Source of the DNA: Gentiana macrophylla
Taxonomy: Eukaryota; Streptophyta; Magnoliopsida; Gentianales; Gentianaceae
Direction of reading: 5' to 3'
NCBI GenBank assembly: GCA_026214975.1
Contig: JAOBSW010000955.1
Coordinates: forward strand, 124,001-188,000
Length of the DNA stretch: 64,000 bases
Numbering within the stretch: position 1 is the stretch's first letter; each line of letters opens with the position of its first letter. The notes beneath the pieces are model-generated. The model saw nothing but the letters and a program-made list of their open reading frames with translations. It was not told the origin of the DNA and ran no database searches. Below, in pieces: positions 58,501-64,000 of the stretch. Position numbers and translations under genes: made by a program.

Positions 58501-59939
58501 AACATTTCCTACATAGTGTCATATTCTTACCTCATTGTTTTCCTACATATCTGAATCTAAAACAAATAAATATTGTACACTTGATGACCTAGTTATAGAA
58601 AAATATATTTAGTTTACTTAGGTTGTGGTCAAATAAACATTTCTACATTTTCTCCAATCTGCTTTAAGTTTTGTGCGTTCTCTCAGTTTCACACTAGCTA
58701 GATTACTTTGTAATCATTAAGTTTTTATGTTTTTTTTCCCCCAAAAGTTTGTTTACCTTCTTTTTGTGTTATAGAAGTGGCAGTCCTCGTAGATGAGCTC
58801 ATTGCCTATACCATTTGATTTGGTTACTACATGAAAAACTTGGTTTATGTCGGTTTCAATCTTTTTCTCATGTACTTCACATTTTTCCTTTATATAGAAC
58901 TCATGCGTTATTTGTCGTCATAAAATATCTAATGTGACTTCATCTCTAAGGAGGAGATGTAACGAGAACTACCTTGTATGGTGTTGTGCTACAATTTATT
59001 TTGGATAAAATTTTTCTACTTGCCTTCAGAGAAAGAAAAAAATATGCTAAGACTGAGATTTGTTATCGTTATTTTTGTTGTGTTTTCAGTAGTTTGAATG
59101 TGATTCTCATAAGAATTTCCTTTTGGTTTGACTTGGGATTTCTATCTCATACTGTAAGTATCAAATTAAGATATAAAATATTTGAAAGAATAGCGCATAG
59201 GTTTTTTTTACCACAAACTGTATATATGAATTATGTATTGTTTTGTGTTATTTGCCTTTTGTTTCTCATTGATATTCAAGTATCATGTATTTTTGGTTGT
59301 TAGTTTTCTCAATTAAATACAGAATTTACTAACTTCTTGTTGTAAATCGTTGGGTGTGTGGTAGCATTTGAACTTGAAGAACTGGTATTTGCAATATTTC
59401 TCCACTGCCATATGCTATTTTCTTACAATTCCTAATTTAAATGTAGAATTTTGAAAAGTTTTGGAGGATGTTTGAAGAGATAAAAAATGATGATACTTTG
59501 GTACAAAATGTTAGTGACTTTGGTCTAAGCATGTAACCTCTATAATTTAGACTATTTTCATTGAGAGTTTGTGGTTTAATTCATTTCTTTTTCTTGTAGG
59601 CCGTTGCAAGCCAAATTGGATCACTGACGGTGCATGATATACCGGAGTAACAATCGAGTGATATACACTTGTGGTGGTCAGATATTTATACTTCCTTGCT
59701 TACGATTCGCTTGTGTTGACTATAATTCTTTTATGATGTAGTTCCTTGATTTAGATGTGTAGAGCTAATATTAAGTGGCCGAAAACGCCAATTATGAAAG
59801 CAAAATTGGAGTGGTTTTGTAAAGAGTAAACATGTTCTTCCACATAATGCCAACAGTGTAAGTAGCTTTTGTATTTGATTCTTTATTTCAGCGGAATATT
59901 TGACTGTCTTGAGTGCATGGTGCAATTTTTTGCAACGAC
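55501..59939. other. CACTA interior, no transposase seen
   Basis: AT-rich with short exon-like pieces bounded by AG/GT: 57178-57256 (YVPDEEDEELVDALKESYRI) and 59600-59650 (AVASQIGSLTVHDIPE plus stop). These may belong to the same captured transcription unit as the DUF4283-like fragment. 57560-58200 is T-rich with recurring GAGTC/GTCTT words. No long ORF has recognisable domains. Confidence 0.4.
58300..58375 (+). repeat. GC-rich imperfect repeat around GACATGTC
   Basis: GTCCGGACTTGTGCAGGACA (58311) and CCCGGACTTGTCCAAGACAT (58341) repeat about 33 bp apart, each followed by the palindrome GACATGTC. GC content is far above the surroundings. Confidence 0.65.
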
Positions 59940-60385
59940 CCTGTAGTAATGGTATACATCGTCATTAAAACATGATTTAAAGATGAAATCAATCTATAAT
60001 GACGGGATATATCGTCGTTAAGTCATGCTTTAGTGAGAGCAAAAAGAACTTGTAACGAGTGTATGTGCCGTCATTAAAAAGTTTTTAGTGAGGAAGTTTG
60101 TCTTGTAATGAGTGTGTTTGCCCTCGTTAAATCATGATTCAATGAGGGGAAAAAACACTATAATGAAAGGATGATTTGTTATTAAAATAATGATTAATGA
60201 CGGGATAATACCATCATTGAATGTGAGGTACAATTAATGTCGGGAATCACTTTCCTGTCATTGTTACCTTTAACTAGAGAGGCAAGCATAAGGGGAAATT
60301 TCCCGTTATTAAAAGCCTTTAATGACGGGATTCGAGCGTTTAATGACGACAATTCCCGTCATTAAAACCTGATTTTCTTGTAGTG
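59940..60385. repeat. Right subterminal and terminal repeats of CACTA
   Basis: At least ten TAATGACGGGA / CCGTCATTAA variants (for example 59998, 60070, 60197, 60322, 60351) lead to the terminal CTTGTAGTG. The density is higher than at the left end. Confidence 0.85.
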
Positions 60386-60454
60386 ATTATATTTTCCTTA
60401 TTTTTTTGGTTAAAGGTTTTCCCTTCCTACAAGCTACTTGGGCGCGCTCTCTAC

Positions 60455-60462
60455 TATAAATA
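60455..60462 (+). promoter_or_regulatory. LTR TATA box, E3 3' LTR
   Basis: TATAAATA is conserved with the 5' LTR. It now lies about 70 bp downstream of the CACTA right end. Confidence 0.7.
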
Positions 60463-60866
60463 AGAGGGCTTGCCAAGCTCTCTTTTAAGACACTATAATT
60501 CCAAAAGCAATTGCTGCTTGTGAAAATTGCAAGAACTCATAGATTCTTGTGCAAAGAAAGAGGGCTTCCTATAGTGAGTTTGTGAGGAGGAAAAGTCCGG
60601 TCTAGCAACCGGGTTTTTCAATAAGCAATCCATGGTGGGATTCCGCGGGTCGTTCGTGTGGACTAGCGGTAGAGGCCGAACACTGGGCGGCTCCATGTCT
60701 TTGAACTACTCTCCCAGGACGGTCAAAGCGTCGATCTTTTAGATCAACCAAGATAACCACCGTCTTTAGTTTATTCGTTTATTGCTTAAACGAAGTCGAT
60801 CTTGGGTCGATAGGAAATAAATTTTTGAATTCCGCTGCGTTCCCGCGTTGATTTCCTAACAGCAGA

Positions 60867-61367
60867 AGCATCTCATACAAAAGGCTCTGACCCAGTAGCC
60901 ATTTGACGAGAGGCTGAAACTCGGCGAGAGTACTTGGACACGATGTCCACCGCTTCTTTGAACTCTTTCTGACGCTTGTCATAGATTGCACATATGCCAC
61001 GCTTATAGAATGCATGGCTGGCCAGGCTATCCACAGCAAGGTCAGCAAACTGACTCTTCTCCTCGTAAACTCCCAAGGTATTGTCATGGTTAAGGACAAG
61101 AATGAGCAGCAAGAGCAAACTCATTTGAAGCCTTGCACTCCAAGATGGTTCTAGTAATCTGACCTAGAACTACAGTTTGCAGCTCGTTCTTCCCAGTACG
61201 GAGTTCCGCCACGGCTCGCTCTAACTCAGTTTTCTCTACGTAAAAATGATCATCTGGGGCTTGAAGACTAGAACCATACTTGTCCTTTCAAGCCTTTCGC
61301 TCACCCTCCTAAGCCTTAAGTTGCTCCTTGAGAGCCTCTACATCTTTGTCTTTTGATTTAACAGAGC
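60867..61367 (-). pseudogene. Coiled-coil gene, C-terminal coil region
   Basis: The minus-strand translation gives a charged coiled coil. KDKDVEALKEQLKA is near 61345, VEKTELERAVAELRTGKNEL near 61200-61240 and RTILECKASNEF near 61140. Then KSQFADLAVDSLASHAFYKR, YDKRQKEFKEAVDIVSKYSR and MATGSEPFV run to a premature TGA at about 60876. Several other stops occur upstream. It has the look of the C-terminal coil of plant 'putative retrotransposon gag' or plant-mobile-domain-associated proteins that travel with gypsy elements. It is bounded right by a solo LTR and left by E3. Confidence 0.65.
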
Positions 61368-62758
61368 TGTTGGTCCCAGAGAAGGGTAAAGGTATAGTCA
61401 CATCGGGGTGAATGACTATACTAGAGTTTCAAAAACCTTTCTTATAATTAAAAGCAATTGGGCAGCGGATAAGTCCCTTCTTAAAAGTTGTTTCAAAGTA
61501 AATTATGCACACACAGAGTATGAATAAAATACAGTCAGTAAATGTTGTAAAGTAAAGTGCAGTAAGTAAATGAACACAAAGGTTTATAGTGCATTAGGGT
61601 GGTGTAATCCCTTAATTCACTCTTCTCCGGTGATGATTGAAGGAATTCACTATTGTCTTTCACCAATAAAATAGTAAGATTGTCCTTGGCTACGCAAGCT
61701 TCATAATCTCCAAGGCTATCACTCCCTGCCTACAAATTCTTCAGCGACTCAGTCTTCAACACTGCTCCTTGGAAACAAATCCTTCAGCAGCTATCACAAA
61801 CACAACTCCCTCTCAGATGACTCAGATTCAGTTGCTTCTTTGAGGTGTGAATTGAGTTCACTAAGGGGTTGATCAAACTCAGTGCTTGATGTAGAATTGT
61901 AACTCTGAATGCTGAGTTGATCTCTAGATTTGTTCTTTTAAGTTCATATAGAAGGCTTAAGAAATTGACATAGTTTCTGCTTGTTCTTGTATATTCATAT
62001 CATTGTCCTTTCTGTATGTCAATGCCTTATATTTTTAGCCTTGATAATCCTTGATTTGAAAATCCGTCTGTTGGCTAATTAATATGGTGAATAATCCTTG
62101 ATTTAATTCTTAATTCTTCCAAGATATATTCTCCTTGATTTTAGTGATCCGGATTTTATTCAAACGTCCAACATAAAATCCGTCCTTGATTGATTCTGCA
62201 TTGAATGCTTGATCTTTCATAATATTCCTTATTTTCAATGTTCTGAATAAGATAAGAATTCTCTGCTGTTCTTTCACTACACTGTTGCTTGACCGGTTAA
62301 GTGCTTCTGCTTACTTAGCTGTTGATCACAGTTATTCCTCACTCAGCTGGTAGAGTGTTTACTTCGCCGGTTCACTGCTTCCTTTCTTTCATTGATTTTC
62401 CAAGAGTACTTGTATTTCACTGGTCTTTGATTTGTGTGAGATCAGTGCACACCATATTTGAAAAATGAGTATCATCACTTGTAATATAACTTAGACTTAT
62501 CCAAGGTCATCACTGACTTTCATGGTTATAAGTTAGTCCATAAGTCTTCCTTCTTCTCTGCTGGTACTTGGTTGTCTTTACTTCACCGCTATTCTGTCTT
62601 ACTTAGGCATCCTACCAACTAGTACAATACTTGTCTGACAAAACATATACAACATGTCAGACTCTAAGTAAAGACTTATACAGAGATTTCTAACTTATTT
62701 CAGGCTTGCTATAACAGCTAGTATGGCCATCATAAAAACACATAAAATGTTCCTAACA
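61368..62758 (-). mobile_element. Solo LTR, Sirevirus-like, in the coiled-coil gene
   Basis: TGTTGGTCCCAGAGAAGG to ATGTTCCTAACA, 1391 bp, flanked by AGAGC at 61363-61367 and 62759-62763. Its layout (plus strand) follows the E1/E2 LTRs: TTTATAGTG..., GGTGTAATCC, CACTCTTCTCCGGTGATG, GTCTTTCACCAATA, GCTATAACAGCTAGTATGG. It is thus a related but distinct family. There is no interior, so it arose by LTR-LTR recombination. Confidence 0.88.
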
Positions 62759-62763
62759 AGAGC

Positions 62764-63302
62764 CCTTAAGCCTTTCCCAATCTGCACGCAGGCCAGTAAC
62801 CTTCTTTTCTAGATTCACATGGATAGAAGAAGACTTAGCCATTCTTTTAAAAACATCCTGGCCAATCCAGGCCCCCTGCATCATGAAGGAACAAACATTA
62901 GAAACATTCTCAAGTTGAAATACAAACTTCAGATGGAAAATATGAACTTACATATTCTGTGGCACCAAAGCCCGCTCCCATCAGTTCACTAGCGATCTGC
63001 TCTGATTCAGTAGTGGCATCTTCTCTTTCATGAGACCGATCTCGAGCCTTATCATAAAGGGTAGCAAATTTTCTTTTTTTCCTTGGGCCTTCCCTCTCGA
63101 GTGTTCACAGGAACCCAAACTCGACCTCTCTTTTTGGAGTTATCCATCTTCTCATTCTTGATTTCCCCCATAAGGATTTGGACCCCAACAGCATTTAGGG
63201 TAGTGCCCATAGATCAGGCTAGAGGAGGCCCCAGACATGTTGGCCTCTCCGTATCCTGGCTAAATATCCTCAGCCTCATCATCACCGGCACCAGCTAGTA
63301 TT
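62764..63302 (-). pseudogene. Coiled-coil gene, middle exons (copy 2)
   Basis: On the minus strand: GENFAAILAGAGDDEAEDI (63250-63310), ANMSGASSS, then KKRGRVWVPVNTREGRPKEKK in two frames, KARDRSHEREDATTESEQIA and SELMGAGFGATEY ending at 62952. An intron (62876-62951) follows, then AWIGQDVFKRMAKSSS and VNLEKKVTGLRADWERLKG, running into the solo LTR. It is basic near the centre and coiled-coil after the intron. Frameshifts lie near 63150 and 63060. The domain order resembles proteins annotated as plant transposon or gag-associated in gypsy elements. The function is unknown. Confidence 0.6.
62876..62951 (-). other. Spliceosomal intron in the coiled-coil gene
   Basis: 76 bp on the minus strand. 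Donor GTAAGT at 62951-62946, acceptor TTCATGATGCAG ending at 62876. Sequence on both sides stays in frame: GFGATEY before, then AWIGQDVF. Confidence 0.65.
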
Positions 63303-63339
63303 GCAGCAAAGTTTTCCCCTACAACAAACAAAAACACGG

Positions 63340-64000
63340 TTAGACAAAAAACATAGAAAATAAAAGCCTAAGTAAAACATAAAGGGAAAGAAGAAGAAAA
63401 GTCTGACGGACATCTCTCTCCTCATCACTAAGGTCAACGTAAAGGTAAAGCCCAACATCTATTAACCGTGTAGCGATGATCAGGTCAGAGAAGAAGTCCT
63501 TGACGTCCACAGTGATGCACAACCTTTGGATACCTCTAAATAATTCCTCACTAACAGTGGGGCAGACGTACTTGAGTATTTGCTAATGATCGGAGGCCAT
63601 CTTCTCCAAGGCGGAAATTTTCCTCTTCAACTTCACTTTGCTGGCCGAAGACATAGCAAGCCTAGCAAAGTCCTCCTAGCCAATAAGGGGCCCCTGCATC
63701 AACAAGTCATCAAGTATGGGAAATCCTACCAAGTTACATACAAAGTACGATTGAAAAAGCGAGACCTGCGTATTCTATGGCCTTAAATCCAAACTCATCC
63801 AATTGTTGATCGGACAACTGATGTGAGAGGAAGCTATAAGCCTCAACTTGTTCTCGAGAACCATACCCTTTAGTGGGCAGGAAACACCTCGCTTTTCAAA
63901 AAACATTATGGTAGAAGATATGACGTGACTGTGCCACCTGGAATAGTTGACTACATCAACTCTGTTACGTCAAGGACCGAGCTCTGGCATGGCCAAGCCG
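63340..64000 (-). pseudogene. Upstream paralogous exon module (copy 1), incomplete at window edge
   Basis: On the minus strand: REQVEAYSFLSHQLSDQQLD, then EFGFKAIEY at about 63770-63790, an intron-like gap, then an AG acceptor at 63694 and IGxEDFARLAMSSASKVKLK and RKISALEKMA. This parallels the GFGATEY / intron / IGQDVFKRMAKSSS order of copy 2. Then comes a frame without stops, SEELFRGIQRLCITVDVKDF and FFSDLIIATRLIDVGLYLYV, to DLSDEERDVRQTF near 63400. The donor site has GCAGGT where copy 2 has GTAAGT. It may be a second gene copy or an internal duplication of one protein. Confidence 0.5.

Larger units (their letters stand above)
54138..60385. mobile_element. CACTA (En/Spm-type) DNA transposon, non-autonomous
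   Basis: The ends are CACTACAAGAAAAATG and GATTTTCTTGTAGTG, matching 13-bp inverted repeats. The 3-bp duplication ATT is at 54135-54137 and 60386-60388. Subterminal regions carry many CCCGTCATTA words in both orientations, the usual transposase-binding layout. At 6248 bp the size is moderate, and no Transposase_21-like ORF was found on either strand. It therefore depends on an autonomous partner. It carries a DUF4283-like fragment near the left end. Confidence 0.93.
45658..60861 (+). mobile_element. E3: copia-type LTR retrotransposon, decayed, with CACTA inside its 3' LTR
   Basis: The flanks are GCAGA at 45653-45657 and 60862-60866. 5' LTR 45658-47609, primer site at 47614, interior to 52627, PPT 52628-52640, 3' LTR 52641-60861 with a 6.25-kb insert. 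The two LTRs are about 1.95 and 1.97 kb. Without CACTA the element is about 9.0 kb. It sits within the 3' end of the coiled-coil gene. Confidence 0.9.
52641..60861 (+). repeat. E3 3' LTR, split by CACTA
   Basis: LTR sequence is at 52641-54137 and 60389-60861. It starts TGTTGAAATAG and ends GATTTCCTAACA. It carries TATAAATA at 60455-60462. The duplicated ATT marks the CACTA insertion in the AATCAATCAATTATATTTTC stretch seen intact near 47133. Confidence 0.92.

Overview
This window looks like repeat-rich, probably pericentromeric or intergenic, DNA from a flowering plant, most likely a eudicot. I see no intact host gene. The evidence is the content: Sirevirus-type Ty1/copia retrotransposons with an envelope-like ORF, other copia and Ty3/gypsy LTRs, a CACTA DNA transposon with the CACTACAAGAAAA terminus, and MITE-like elements. 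Nearly every reading frame is broken by stops or frameshifts. No rRNA, tRNA or CRISPR was found.

Left part (1-9.6 kb). A broken + strand copia reverse transcriptase/RNase H runs into a truncated LTR (1-1527). Decayed LTR and gag debris with short tandem duplications follow. A + strand Sirevirus-like LTR (about 4361-8783) is split by a small two-LTR element (5691-8602) that carries a single coiled-coil ORF. Next comes the C-terminal half of a minus-strand copia gag (8784-9589).

Central nest (9.6-39.4 kb). Target-site duplications (TSDs) resolve this block. Outer Sirevirus E1 (9590-37988, TSD GTTAT) sits inside the gag of an older copia element 'H', whose gag N-terminus, PBS and LTR lie at 37994-39389. 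A second element of the same family, E2 (20242-35412, TSD TCCCA), sits inside the gag of E1. A solo LTR of another family (33691-35379) sits inside the 5' LTR of E2. E1 and E2 both run on the minus strand in the order 5' LTR, PBS, gag, protease, integrase, RT, RNase H, envelope-like ORF, PPT, 3' LTR. All their genes are pseudogenes.

Right part (39.4-64 kb). A copia LTR with its PBS (40059-41886) is followed by a Ty3/gypsy LTR with PBS (to 42727) and several tandem-repeat arrays, including a field of short GTC...GAC palindromes (43.8-45.4 kb). A minus-strand, intron-containing coiled-coil gene starts beyond 64 kb and ends at 45601. It is cut by a solo LTR (61368-62758, TSD AGAGC) and by a 15.2-kb copia element E3 (45658-60861, TSD GCAGA). 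The 3' LTR of E3 is itself split by a 6.25-kb CACTA element (54138-60385, TSD ATT) with no visible transposase and a DUF4283-like fragment. I suspect, but cannot prove, that the gypsy LTR, the palindromic repeats and the antisense gene belong to one non-autonomous gypsy element.

Insertion order by nesting: H first, then E1, then E2, then the solo LTR at 33.7 kb. On the right: the coiled-coil gene, then E3 and the 61-kb solo LTR, with CACTA after E3. Family names are assigned by motif recognition only.
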